Assembly: GCA_019155185.1 (NCBI GenBank)
Contig: CM032809.1
Location: 12,512,295-12,576,294, forward strand
DNA: 64,000 nucleotides
Reading direction: 5' to 3'
From: Beaufortia kweichowensis
Taxonomy: Eukaryota > Chordata > Actinopteri > Cypriniformes > Gastromyzontidae
Shown here: one piece after another, positions 48,414 through 61,169 of the stretch
Position numbering within the stretch: position 1 is the first letter of the stretch
Layout of the letters: every line of letters begins with the position of its first letter
Notes under the pieces: generated by a model
What the model saw: the letters and a program-made list of their open reading frames with translations, nothing else
The model's database searches: none
What the model was told of the DNA's origin: nothing
Program-made: the position numbers and the translations under genes

Positions 48414-49910
48414 CTACACACACAAAACAAGTTATACTCTTATTATTTACCATTAAACTTACTTATATTACTCCAGTTGCATGGCAGTTGTAAACCACCA
48501 ACCATTAGAACTACATTAATATGATACATAATATATCAGCTATTACTTACTACTTACTGGTAAACTCACGTAGTTGAGCTTGTGCATTATTGTTTCATAA
48601 TATCAATACTTGAAAAATCCCATATCTACTTTTATTTTCACTGTTTCTAGGTTATTTTGCTATTTATTCATTTGAATTGTTTGATTTTAACTCAAGCAGC
48701 TTAACAGTTACTTATGCAGTCACAAAACAGGCATGTTTTGTGTTTAATAAACTCAGTACTGCAAATTCACGATCTTCCCTTGTAAAATGTGCCATGGTAA
48801 ATTCAGTTCTGCAAAAAAAAAACATTTTTAGGTAATTTTTCGAAAATAAGTGCTAATAGACACCACGGTCACCAAAAAAAAAAAAATAAAAATAAATAAG
48901 TTTACAAAAATTGCTCCAAAGAAATACAATATTATATTAGTATTTTTTTAGGGTTAATAAGTAACATAATATGATATAATACAACATAATAGCACTGAAA
49001 CTCATATTATTTTATCATTATTTGTATATGCACTCTTCACAAAAATACCACAATATATAGCCAATGTGGAACAAGCACATATTTATATAACAATTGAGAA
49101 AGATGAGTGACATAAAATATTTTTATTAATGCAGCTATGTGTGCATCCTGGTTTCCTATAAAGTACCAGATACAAACAGTTAAACATTTAGTGAAATTAA
49201 AAGTAATGATTATGAAGGTCTATTAACCCTTACCAAAATGTTCCCTGCTGTACTATATTCTCCTCAATAATCCACTCATTAATAATCCAGTCCAATCATA
49301 TTTGTCCATTTACATCCTCATCATGTCCGATATCTCGATGTGAAAGAGGCAAAATAGGTTTCTTTGACGCCAGACATAAAGTCTTTGAATGATATAGTAG
49401 TATTCTCTCTCTCTACTCTCTCTCAATGTGCCAGTGTCCTGACAGTAATTCTGGGAATCATGGAGTTAAACCCCCTTTTGTCTGTGGATGGGGAGGGAGT
49501 TTATCCTGACAGATAATTCCTGTTTCTTTTAACATTTAATGCCTCTTTCATCAGTCATTAGTTCACATACAGTCCTGTACATTTTACAGAAATAAGAAAC
49601 TGTATCATAAATTGTATAATATTACTCATACAGTATTACCAAGGTTAATAAAACTGCACAAATGGCAGATGGCAAAGGAAAATCCTTAGAGAAATCTGCA
49701 GGTCCAAACTAGAGGTTTGTCCTCAAGCTAAAAGAAACAGAACCTTAATTACACTGTAAAAATAATATTGTTTTTTAAATATAATTATATAAAAATATTA
49801 TATAATTGTTCCAGACATTTGGTTTTGTAGTGATTTCTTATTTTTTTTTAAATAAAACTGCATATATAATTTCTAAAACTGCATATATATTTTACTCTAA
49901 AGTCATATAT

Positions 49911-50056
<146 letters not shown>

Positions 50057-51747
50057 TTTGGTATGTTGTAATATGATACCATTTTTGTGATTTTTCTATA
50101 GTTGAACTTGGTAATTAGTTTCTGCAAATGGTTTCTTGTTAAATTTGACAAGTTGCCTTGTTACAATTATAGGCTAGTTCCTTAAAAGGAAAAAAATATT
50201 TGATCTTTTTAACTGGATCCATCAAATTTAGGTCAATTCCAGGTGAATCTGTTGCCCAGGGCCCATGATGATGAGAAAAAATCTCTGCCCTTAAGCCTGT
50301 GCACAAGAACCAATCACAGTATGTGCTTCAAGCTTCAACTTTAGGTGTTCAGCATGGACAACATTTTAATGATGATGTGTGATTTCAATGGACTGCAGAG
50401 TTTTGCTCTTGACTTTAACTGCCCTTACATTCATGACCTCAGGATATAGAAGGTTTCGTGAACTCAGTGTGCTTGGGTGATTTGTTTAACATGTCAGAGG
50501 GTGTTCGAAAACCCATCCTGAGGCAATGAAGTTCAGAAGGATCTGATGGTGTGAAAAACATTATAGTGCTTATTTGATCTAGAATAGGCTGCTTTAGATT
50601 CTTTTGGATGGTAGAAAAAGACAATATGAAGCACATTTTACACCGGTTGTGTGTCTTGAAGGGTAAGACTTAGGGTGATGTCTACTTTAATTTTGAACAG
50701 TGGTTAAATTTTTTCGCTGTGGGTATGCTGAAAATCATTGAAAATAACAATAAGCACCGTTAGAACAACAACAGAAGAGAGTTTATTAACATTAACACTC
50801 TAGCAAATTGTTACAATATGAATAGTTACAAACGTAACATACAATTTAAATGATGTACAAAAACCTGATGCATATGGCCATTATCCGACAGAGATAATGG
50901 CAGAGAAATAGAACAATTACAGCTTTAGAAACAACATGCAAATGAGATAACAAGCATCAAAGTTTGATTTTACCTGTAAATATCACTATGATTTCAATCT
51001 TTGACATGTCAGTACAATGTAAAAAGATACCAAGGTTATATTTTTATATATTTACAAAAAAAGACTAAAGCTGGGTTTTCACAGATAAGGTCACATATAG
51101 TCCGTGGAGCTTGTTGTGAATGTGAAAAAATATTTAATTATTTTATCAGTGCAAAAGTGTTGCATATAGTTATTATGTTAACACTTTCCTATAAATGGTG
51201 ATGACTATAAATTATTTTCAATATTTAAAGCAAATTATATATTTCATTACTGATAGAAATAAATTTCCAACAACTTGAATACCTTCATTTTCCAAATGCT
51301 CCTGTGCACCAGTGTCTGGACTTGCATCGATATGGCAGCTGCTTGGCCTCAAGCAACTCGTCACCAAAATATTGAGAAGTGGGGTGACCACTGATTGCTG
51401 TATAAAACATTTAAAACATGAATGAGTCCTGTCAGCACATTAGATAGTACAGTAATAGCTTTAAACACTGTTTGTATCTTGTCAAATAAAGAATTTACTC
51501 TTGCATAAAATTTTATAGGTATCCAGTATAATATACTGAAGCAACAGGTAAAGGTATTTGGCACATTCACCTCCTCCTGACAGTATGTCATCCAGGGATT
51601 GATGGGTTTTTTAAATAGTAAAAGCTGTTTTCCTCACAAATATTGTGGAAACGTCAAACTTTGGATCTTATAATTCCTTATTTTTATTATAAAAAAAATA
51701 GTATCACATATATGACAGGCTAAAACAATGTCCCCCAAACCTACAGT

Positions 51748-51867
51748 TATATATTCAGGTTTGTAACTATATATTTGGATTTACATGTATATATTCCGGT
51801 TTGTAAGTATATATTCAGATTTACATTTATATATTCAAACTTACAACTATATATTCATGATTTAACC
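51748..51867. repeat. 20-bp tandem repeat, six units
   Basis: Six consecutive units of exactly 20 bp, each beginning tatatatt (starts 51748, 51768, 51788, 51808, 51828, 51848). Units 1 and 3 continue with ggtttgtaa and units 2 and 4 with gatttacat, suggesting an older 40-bp higher-order unit. Units 5 and 6 are more diverged. Confidence 0.88.
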
Positions 51868-52048
51868 TAGCCTATGTTGTGAAAAAGTTGTACTGTTTAA
51901 GCACTTTATTTGTTTCTGATGGACCATGTGGTGGGAGGCTTTGAATGAAGAATAATATCCCTCCCTAACTAATCTTGTGCCGTTTTTGGCTGAACATAAA
52001 TCATCAAGTGCTATTGAGAATACAATTATTCACAACATAGGCTAGGTT
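51864..52048. repeat. 20-bp perfect inverted repeat
   Basis: aacctagcctatgttgtgaa at 51864-51883 and its exact reverse complement at 52029-52048, spacing about 145 bp. The left arm abuts the 20-bp tandem repeat, so both may belong to one non-coding element. Confidence 0.8.
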
Positions 52049-53571
52049 TCAGTTAAGAATTAGTTTAATACCATTCTAATCAAAACATTAATCAACCTAC
52101 CTAGGTCAAATCTTAAACACTGGTCTATGAATAAGGCTTTATTGTGGTACATAGGCAGTCATTTAGGCACAACAATAGTTTTCTGGTTGAATGCTCAGCT
52201 CAAATCTAGAAGGCCCTACAAGTTATGATGACGAACATGAATCAGAATAAGTTCAGGTATTGCACATCTTTAGCAGGCCACCCAAAAATCCACTGACATG
52301 TTGTAAAAATTATCTGAGATGACAAACCCTCTTTCTCTTTTTATCACACACTTCGATTTCAGGCTCCTTCAGTGAAACACACAGATCCACCTCCATCCCC
52401 TCCGGCAAAAGAAGGACAGATATCTCCTCTTCATTGTCTGACTGCAGTGAGAAATGTGTTGTTCAGAAATATTTCAGTTTATATATATATTTATTGCAAA
52501 TTGAATTCTCTACTAGATATCTAGACCTCTATATTTTTGACAAAGCTAATAATTACACTTAGCACTATTAAAGTACAAATAGTCTGCAAGTCTACTGTTG
52601 TGTATTTTCACAACAGAGTTTTGACTTATTTTCTGTGTGTTCCGAGTGTGTTTTTATACTTTTCTAGTATCACTCATTTAAATGGGAAGCTTTTTATATC
52701 TTGTATGTTATACCTTTTGTACCCTTCTGTCATTGTATTCATCGTTTTTATTGTTAACAAACAAACCACATCCATCCCCCGCACTTTTGAAAAGCTTGCT
52801 ACGCCCCTGAGCATCACCATGCCCTGCCTACTGTACACACTCCAAAGATGATTGAGCTGAAAAGCGTGCAGGGCATCTATTATCTGTAACTTGGGACACC
52901 TTTAGTAAATGAATTTAAGGAAGAAACATGTCTCTTTATGTCATTAATTAAAATTTAATTCAGCTTTCTGTCGCTTTGTGTAAGTGGTGGTAAAAAGAAA
53001 TAAACATACAAAATAAGCAAATAAGCAGTTTTTATAGAATTTCTTATTTTTTTAACAAAATGTTACAAACAAGCTGGCATTTAAATACCATTTATCAGTT
53101 TTAAGAGGGGCAAAAGAAATGACAAAAACAAATGAAAAAAAATAAAAAAGGGAATTTTCAGCAATTATTTTTCAGAAAGTTTTAAAAGACAAAATACATC
53201 CTTTCATATATGTATTATATTATATATTATATATATCACAAATATATATTAATAAATGCAAAGTATTCACAGGAGAAGTTACAAAGTGTTATAATAAATT
53301 ATATTTATCAAACGAGTCATTCAAGTGATTTTTATTTTCAGTTTTTGATTGTTGTTTGAGGGTTGTTATATTGTCCCCAATAATACTTAAAAAGTACAAA
53401 TAATGGGGAGATTTTAAAAAGTCTACATTTGTAAAAAAACACCAATAAATTATAAATTAAAATATTTTTTTATATAGTTTTATATAGTATTTCTCATAGC
53501 TACAGATGAAGCATTCACTGCCCAGTTGTATAAAACTGAACTTGTTCAGAATAAAAAAACAGAACCTCTGT

Positions 53572-53660
53572 CATGGCCTTTTTCAATCAAGTCAACCTGT
53601 ACTTATTTTTTTATGACAGAGGTTCAGAGCACTAAGGTAGTCCACGTTCCTTCGTGGACT
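53572..53660. repeat. Nested inverted repeats near 53.6 kb
   Basis: A 13-bp perfect inverted repeat (gaacctctgtcat at 53572-53584, atgacagaggttc at 53623-53635) is followed by a compact 8-bp stem with a 6-nt loop (agtccacg ttcctt cgtggact, 53639-53660). A TATA-like catatataaa lies about 40 bp further right. Function unknown. Confidence 0.6.
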
Positions 53661-54774
53661 GTAAGCCCACGCCATAGCAGAGCATGAACCTTCACCATTC
53701 ATATATAAACTGCTTTTTGCCTTTGGTGTTTACAAGAAGGTAGGTCGTCAACTTGTTGTTGTTTTTTTACTTAGATTTAAAGTATTAATTTTATACTTTG
53801 TGAGAATATAACGATTTTGGTGAAATTCGTACGTATTAATAAAAAAACTTTTTTGCTCAAGACATTGCACGTTTTTAACGTATGTGGTTTTTATGCAAAT
53901 TACATGGACGTGGCACGATGACATCACACCAGTAAGTTTGAATCGCTAAAAACTCTTAGTAAAACCAATACTACACTGTAATATATATATATCAATCTGA
54001 ACCACTTTATTTCATTATATTATCATACACTGTAAAAAATGAACGTGTAAATAAAGCTAACATTTATTTTTACAAACAAATAATATTTTGTCTTTTTACT
54101 TTACACGTTTCATTTAGTAAGTTAACCTGCGGTTTTCTAGTCATTTCTTGCTCTTAAATACATAACGTAAATTGAAACACAATTGCCCAACTATTTTCTT
54201 TGTTTTTTCTCATCTAACTGATTGAAAAAAAATTAAGAAGTAAAATGTACTCCACAAAGCCTGAAGCAGAGGAATTTTTTACTTAATCCATTTAGGTACA
54301 TTTGCAGAAAAGAGTAGACTTAAGGTATCTTTTATCCAAAATGACGGAAAACTGGCAGAATTAAATGGTGATTGTGCATGAAGAAATCCCAAGGTTATTT
54401 GTTTTTCGTATCACTCGCGCAAATAAAAACATCGCGAGATCGAGTGACCCGGAAAGAAACAAAATAATTTTGATCACCCCTGACAAAATCTCCTCCAAGG
54501 TTTTTGGAAAAGTTGTCAGGTATGATAATGTATACATGTCAAATAGGAGTACAGATTTGAAAACATTGTATGTCAAAATTATGCTGCAAGAACATCTTGG
54601 TGGTGCAATAACCAGAAAATCTTTGATTGAAAATTTCATTACGACACTGCCCCTAGTGATCGGGGCATTTCCGTTGTGTTGTGGCTTCACTGCGCTGTGT
54701 TGTGAAACTATGTTTGCGTTTTAGATTTCGGTCTGTTGTGCACTACTGGGCCACCGTATAGGTAGCCAATATAT

Positions 54775-55360
54775 GAGAGAGTGGAGTTGTGGACGATACC
54801 GAGTAAAAACATCACACACTTCGCGGTAAGAACTTAAGTGTACACTTCACTTCAGTTCTGATATCATGTATTTATATCTGATTGTGTTTTTATTACGCTT
54901 GTTGTCAAACGATCATCGATGAGATGTTAAAGATTTATTAGACAAGCTCAGGATTATCATAAAATCAAACATTGGACATTCTTCTTTTAATTCACATCTG
55001 AAATAAATACCTGTTCAAAGTTGTTACACCTGGTTTTACGGTGTTATTGGAAAAAGTCTTATACTGTGACAACTTATGGTCACGTGATCGCGAGTGTTAG
55101 TATTAAAGAGTTAGCGCGTGTGTGTATTATGTACTAGTTTTTACTGTAAGATTTGTCTAAAAATGTCTATTTTGTTTCTGCTCAGAGCTATTTAAACCCA
55201 GCAATTAATACACACACCACAGCTTCATGTGTTTTATGTGAAAACACTGAAGTAAATCCACTATATACACAGACACGGTTACTTTCACTTTCACAGGACT
55301 GGACTGATCACATTAATGCAAAACAGAGATCGTCTTGATAAAAGTTTGTTGTTGTATCAG
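54775..55360 (+). promoter_or_regulatory. Probable 5' UTR exons and promoter region of the NLR gene
   Basis: A good donor (cacttcgcg|GTAAGAAC, exon end 54825) and an exon-like block 55186-55360 (acceptor tttctgctcag, donor gtatcag|GTATAAAG) precede the first coding exon, whose acceptor is tgtatgcag at 55401-55405. Neither block has a long frame, so they fit 5' untranslated exons. Transcript evidence is needed to fix them. Confidence 0.4.
55279..55295 (-). promoter_or_regulatory. ISRE / IRF-type site
   Basis: The minus strand reads GTGAAAGTGAAAGTAAC, which contains two GAAA cores spaced by two bases (GAAAGTGAAAG), the pattern bound by IRF and PRDM1 family proteins. It lies within the probable second 5' UTR exon of an NLR immune gene, where interferon control would make sense. 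A single site match is weak evidence alone. Confidence 0.45.
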
Positions 55361-55426
55361 GTATAAAGTTGTTTAATTGAGTGTTTTCTATGTTTATGTA
55401 TGCAGATCTGATGCTAGTTTTTCATT

Positions 55427-58400
55427 ATGGAGTACAGACAGATGATATCTTCTAAAATGAAACACCAGATGAGAAAGACTCAGAAAACATCCATATCATC
55501 TTCAGAACCCAGCGCTGTTTCTCTGAAGAGCAACAATTCCATGATTGAACCGCTTAAATTCAATGCTGGATCAGTAACATCTGACTGTCTGTGAGTAACA
55601 TAGTCGTTTATCTAACTGCTGTAGATTAAATTTAAACTTTGGATTTATTTGCTCACTGATATTTGATCATTTGATTTTTTTTGTTTCTGTTTTTATATGT
55701 TAAAATTATTTCTAGATCAGTAAGTCAGGGTGGAGCTTATCCAGAACCCAGCGCTGTTTCTCTGAAGAGCAACAATTCCATGATTGAACCTCTTAAATTC
55801 AATGCTGGATCATCATCTCCAGAACCCAGCGCTGTTTCTCTGAAGAGCAACAATTCCATGATTGAACCTCTTAAATTCAATGCTGGATCATCATCTCAGA
55901 ACCCAGCTGTTTCTCTGAAGAGCAACAATTCCATGATTGAACCACTTAAATTCAGCAATCGATCAGTAACATCTGACTGTCTGTGAGTATAAACATAGTT
56001 GTTTATCTAACTGCTGTAGATTAAATTTAAACTTTGGATTTATTTGCTCACTGATATTTAATCATTAGATTTTTTTGTTTCTGTTTTATATGTAAAAATT
56101 ATTTCTAGATCAGTAAGTCAGGGTGGAGCTTATCCAGAACCCAGCGCTGTGTCTTTGAAGAGCAACAATTCCATGATTGAACCTCTTAAATTCAATGCTG
56201 GATCAGTAACATCTGACTGTCTGTGAGTATAAATACACTTACAGATTTAAATTGGAAAAATCTGTCCTGTACATTCACACGCCTTTCTGTCTTTGTTTTG
56301 TTTATTTGTTTGTTTGTAGTTCAAACATTAGAGGTAAACATGATGGGAGGACAGACGTGCAACATGATTCTCATCAAGCAGTGAATGATGTTTTGCTGAG
56401 AGTTAAAGACAAACACAAAAGCAGCATGAAGAACAAGTATGAGAGTTTATTTGAGGGAATCAAAATAGAAGAGAATCAAACGCTCCTGAAAAGGATTTAC
56501 ACACAGCTGTACATCATAGAGGGAGAAAGTGAAGGAGTGAACGAAGAACATGAGGTTTTACACATGGAGAAAAAGCCCAGAAGCACACGACACTTACAAG
56601 ACACTCCAATCTACTGCAATGACATCTTTAAAGCCTTAAAACCTCAAGCAGCATATAAAACAGAGAAAATCAAGAGTGTTCTTACTAAAGGCATCGCTGG
56701 AATTGGAAAAACAGTCTCTGTGCAGAAGTTCATTCTGGATTGGGCCGAGGGAGCGGCCAATCAGGATGTGGATTTCATGTTTGTGCTTCCGTTTCGAGAG
56801 CTGAACTTGATTCGAGATAATCGGTACAGTCTTCACAAACTTCTGCTGGACTTTCATCCTGAACTTGAAGATCTGGACTCAAAGATTTATGAGGAGCTCA
56901 AAGTTGTGTTCATCTTTGATGGTCTGGATGAAAGCAGAACGACTTTGATGTTTTCAGACTGTGAGAAAGTTTCTGATGTGACTGAGACTTCATCAGTGTC
57001 TGTGTTGATATCAAACCTCATGAAAGGAGATCTGCTTCCCTCTGCTCTCATCTGGATCACCTCCAGACCAGCAGCAGCTAATCAGATCCCCTCCAAATAC
57101 ATCCAGCGTCTGACAGAAATCCAGGGATTCAATGACGCTCAGAAGGAGGAATATTTCAAGAAGAGAATCAGCGACCAGCATCAAGCCGACAGAATCATAT
57201 CACACATTAAAAGAGTTAAAAGCCTTCAGATCATGTGTCACATACCGGTCTTCTGCTGGATCTCGTCCACTGTGCTTCAGAACATCCTGAAACGAGACAA
57301 CGAGAGAGCAGAAATCCCTCAAACTCTGACTGAAATGTACATCCACTTCCTGCTGATTCAGATGAATATGAAGAATCAAAAGTATGATCCAGAGACAGAT
57401 CCAGAGAAAGTGCTGCGGTCCAACAGAGAAGTGATTGTAAAACTGGCTGAAATGGCTTTCAAACAGCTGATGAAGGGCAATGTGATGTTCTATGAGGAGG
57501 ATCTGAGGGAATGTGGGATAGACATCATTGACGCCTCACTGTATTTTGGCATCTGCACTCAGATCTTCAAGGAGGAATCTGTCATTCATCAGAGGAAAGT
57601 CTACTGCTTCATACATCTCAGCTTTCAGGAGTTTCTCGCTGCTTTCTATGTGTTTTACTGCCATTTAATGAAGAACACAGAATCGCTGCGAATACTTCTG
57701 AAGGAGAAATATGACCATTATAAACACGGGTCTGAAGAAATCTTCCTGTATCGGCTACTAGAATCAGAAGTAGACAAAGCCACTCGCAGTAAAACTGGAC
57801 ATCTGGATCTTTTCCTTCGGTTCCTGCTGGGCATCTCACTGGAGTCCAATCAGAGAGTCTTACAGGATCTACTGACACACACACAGAACACCTCAAAGAT
57901 CATCAGAGAAATAACACACTACATCAAAGGTCAAATCAAGCGCAATGAATGTCTCTCCGCTGAAAGATCCATCAATTTGTTTCTGTGTATGTTTGAAGTG
58001 AATGATCAGACTCTGTACAGAGAGATCGACGGGTTTGTGAGATCAGACAAGCACTTAGTGAAGAAACTCACTGCTGCTCACTGTTCAGCAATAGCTTACA
58101 TGCTTCAGATGTCAGAGGAGGTGATGGATGAGTTTGTTTTGAAGGAATACAACACAACACAGGAGGGTAGAAGACGACTCATACCAGCTGTCATCAACTG
58201 CACAAGAGCTCTGTGAGTTTTAAAACCTGTGATGGTAAACTTAAATCACAAATTTCGAGTACGCTTGAAGATATGTGCACATTTTACCCTGTTTGATATC
58301 CTCTCCTAAATGGAGGAATGAGAAATAGATTAACAACTCTGGATTTTAACCGTGTAAACGTATTTGTTGTCTATTACATCAGAGAAATTAAAAGTTTAAT

Positions 58401-61169
58401 TTAAATGTATTGTTTTTTCTGCACACAGTCTAAAGAGCTGTAATCTGACTGTTGAGTGTTGTGAAAGTTTGTCTTCATGTCTACAATCATCAAACTCTCT
58501 GAGAGAACTGGATCTGAGTAACAATGACCTGCAATATTCAGGAGTGAAGCTGATCTCTGATGCTCTCAAGAATCACAACTGTAAACTACACATACTGAGG
58601 TCAGTTATTTTAGTAAAAAACAATCAGGTGCTAAAACAATAAATGTTTGTGACTGTCACAGGTGTTCATCAGGACAACTGGAATTTGAGTTTTTAAGCAA
58701 CTTTAAGTGAAGTTTTCTTCAAAGTTCTTTCTGCATTTGCCATGGCTGTCTATGGCATCTTATTAAACCCTATGGTCAAAAGTTGTAAAATTTGGCACAC
58801 AGGTAGAGGACAGTCTGAAATGTTAACACAGCCAATTTGAAATCTTTAACTCAAACCCTGTAGTGCCACTACAGTTTAGAGTTGTACTTTTATTACTGCC
58901 TAAAAAAAAACCTTTAAATTAACTTTAAATACTAGAAAATCCTAAAACAAATTCTGCAATTTTTAATAAAAAACAAGTCTTTTCTAAGTCTTTCTACAGT
59001 TTTTGTCAGGTTTGAACCAAAAATACTTCATGTCTGCCATTTGTAATTATATTTAAAACTTTTTCAAACTCCTGCTAGAGCATTAATCCAGTTCGCATGA
59101 AATTTGGTTTACAATATTTAGAGAGACCCACATTTCATGTTGATTGACCGAATCATTCCCATATATATATAAAAATCATGCAGCTCTATCTTCAGAAAGC
59201 CTTTGTGTATTGAAATAAAACTTGGTATGTGTTGTTATGAGCATTTAATTCACATCAAACCCGCCTGGCAACAGCGCCACCTATTGCTTAAAAATGATAA
59301 AAACATTTTGTGTTAATCAGTGCTTTTATCTTTGTTTTTTAAACTTCAAAGCTCATCAACAGAGATATCCTCATATAGTTCCCTATTTCTGGGTTTGACC
59401 CTGTCATTGTTGCTTGCAACTGTTTTTTTATTTGTTCCCTGTAGGTTGTCCAGCTGTAATCTGTCTGTTGAGTGTTGTGAAAGTTTGTCTTCATGTCTAC
59501 AATCATCAAACTCTCTGAGAGAACTGGATCTGAGTAACAATGACCTGCAAGATTCAGGAGTGAAGCTGATCTCTGATGCTCTCAAGAGTCACAACTGTAA
59601 ACTACACATACTGAGGTGTGTGATGATCCATAAAACAATTGTCTCAATGCTTATACAGTAAATGCAAACCACAGCACTTTATCAATAAAGGTGTCATCTT
59701 CTTTTGAGAGATGTTACAAGCTTCCTAGGGGTGTAGGGAGGGTAACAAGGGAGCAATGGAGAGGGAAAGAAAAGTGCCGTCTCCATGTCACACATGTTTT
59801 GAACAAATGTATTACAGGTTTTATTTACATAATCGATGAGAAAAACAAAAATGTTGTTAATGTTTGGAAAGTACATTCTAATTAAGAGTTAATTCTCCAT
59901 CTGTTTAGATTGTACAGTTGCGGTCTGACTGGTGAGTGTTGCGACAGTTTGTCTTCATGTCTACAATCATCAAACTCTCTGAGAGAACTGGACCTGAGTA
60001 ACAATGATCTGCAAGATTCAGGAGTGAAGCTGATCTCCGATGCTCTCAAGAACCCAAACTGTAAACTACACATATTGAGGTATTTATCTCTATATACTGA
60101 TGTAAACACAGGGGATTATTGTTAAAAAACTGAATAAAGAGGATGAAAAGATGTTGATGTGTGTTTGTAGGTTATCAGGTTGTATGGTGACAGCTGAAGG
60201 TTGTCGTTATTTGGCTTCAGCCCTGGGTTCAAACCCGTCACACCTGAGAGAGCTGGATCTGAGCTACAATCACCCAGAACACTCAGGAGTTCAGCTGCTT
60301 TCTGATAGACTCAATGATACAAACTGCACACTCAAGTATGTACTACAGTACATACTCTACTGTGTGTGTTTGTAAGAGTATAAATGTGTTTTACATTTAT
60401 TTAGACACTTTATTCACAGCAGTTTGCAAATGATTAAGCCTCGTGTCAGAGGAGCAAAATGGTGCATCATTTATGTGTGTTTTATTTCTCTGTGTCTGTT
60501 TGTAGTGTGGATCACAGGGGAAAGTTAAGAATTACAGCAGGACCACGCAAGTGTGAGTCCACACGGACACAGATTGATTTAGTTATTGATGTTTTGTTGT
60601 GTTATAAATGTCTCTTCTCGTGTTTAGATGCCTGTGATCTCACACTGGATCCAAACACAGCACACTATCAACTCAAACTGTCTGAGGAGAACAGAAAGAT
60701 CACACATGCGTGTAACCCTCTGTCGTATCCTGATCATCCGGACAGATCTGATATTCTTCAGGTTTTGTGTAGAGAGAGTCTGACTGGCCGCTGTTACTGG
60801 GAGGCTGAATGGAGAGGGTGGGTTGATATCTCAGTGTTATATAAAAGCATCAACAGGAAAGGAAATAGACTTGATAGTATGAAAAATGACAAATCATGGA
60901 ATCTAGACTGCATATCTGGAAGATTCACTGCTCGTTGCAATAGTAATTCAACAGTCATATCTTTTCCTTTAACTCACTGTAATAGAGTAGGAGTGTATGT
61001 GGACTGGTCGGCCGGCACTCTGTCCTTTTATAGCGTCTCTGACATGAACACACTCACACACATACACACATTTAACACAACATTCACTGAACCTGTATAT
61101 GCTGGATTTAGAGTTTATGATTCACAGTCCTTTTTGTATCTGTGTGACACACACACAGTGAGTGATTGA
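55427..61169 (+). CDS. Fish NLR immune receptor (NLRC3-like; FISNA-NACHT-LRR-B30.2), ten coding exons, 1234 aa
   Basis: Coding exons: 55427-55590, 55716-55982, 56109-56222, 56320-58212, 58429-58599, 59445-59615, 59909-60079, 60171-60335, 60506-60552, 60628-61169. All phases agree (3705 nt). Exons 1-3 encode an N-terminal region of five short repeats. Exon 4 holds FISNA (about residues 205-275), then NACHT with Walker A GIAGIGKT (about 306-313) and Walker B VVFIFDGLDES (about 377-387), then the winged-helix region (FIHLSFQEFLAAFYVFY). Exons 5-8 are ribonuclease-inhibitor-type LRRs (LRELDLSNNDLQDSGVKLI). Exon 10 is a PRY-SPRY (B30.2) domain (LTLDPNTAHYQLKLS, GRCYWEAEW, RVGVYVDWSAGTLSFY). The family is cytosolic, greatly expanded in teleosts and thought to act in innate sensing; this member's ligand is unknown. 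The frame is intact. AATAAA at 61515-61520 could end the transcript. Confidence 0.93.
55502..56222 (+). repeat. Duplicated N-terminal repeat exons of the NLR gene
   Basis: A unit encoding EPSAVSLKSNNSMIEPLKF plus a few residues occurs once in exon 1, three times in exon 2 and once in exon 3. The third unit of exon 2 has lost residues (QNPAVSLK). Exons 2 and 3 share their first bases (atcagtaagtcagggtggag) and all three end gtaacatctgactgtct|gtgagt. The introns after exons 1 and 2 are nearly the same sequence, so whole exon-plus-intron blocks were duplicated recently. Confidence 0.9.
56320..58212 (+). CDS. NLR exon 4: FISNA and NACHT domains
   Basis: One 1893-nt exon, typical of this family. 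FISNA is seen in VLLRVKDKHKSSMKNKYESL and the DTPIYCNDIFKAL segment before the P-loop. After Walker B come WITSRPAAANQIP, a sensor-like region, and the NACHT-associated helical part. The acceptor is tttgtttgtag|TTCAAAC; the donor is GCTCT|GTGAGT. No internal stop or frameshift. Confidence 0.94.
58429..60335 (+). CDS. NLR exons 5-8: leucine-rich repeats
   Basis: Four exons (171, 171, 171 and 165 nt), all entering and leaving in phase 2, so any could be skipped or added without breaking the frame. Exons 5-7 are near-identical (ECCESLSSCLQSSNSLRELD...); exon 8 is more diverged (GCMVTAEGCRYLASALG). The near-identity points to recent exon duplication. The introns hold repeats, including a stretch around 59040-59290 with the 'gcgccacctattg' motif common in fish intergenic repeats. 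Confidence 0.9.
60628..61169 (+). CDS. NLR exon 10: B30.2 (PRY-SPRY) domain
   Basis: 542 nt ending in TGA. PRY (DLTLDPNTAHYQLKLSEENR) is followed by SPRY (YWEAEWRGWVDISVLYKSI ... RVGVYVDWSAGTLSFYSVSD ... EPVYAGFRVYD). Length about 180 aa is complete. The acceptor is cgtgtttag. A 47-nt linker exon (60506-60552) joins it to the LRRs. B30.2 is the usual C-terminal ligand-binding module of the largest fish NLR groups. Confidence 0.92.

Noticed and set aside
50220..50640. Coding-looking stretch near 50.3 kb
   Set aside because: Stops in all frames over short distances and no splice-consistent exon; nothing recognisable.
54361..54724. Overlapping 119- and 109-codon frames on opposite strands
   Set aside because: No recognisable motif, no splice context, and both strands open, which is expected by chance in some compositions; not called as a gene.
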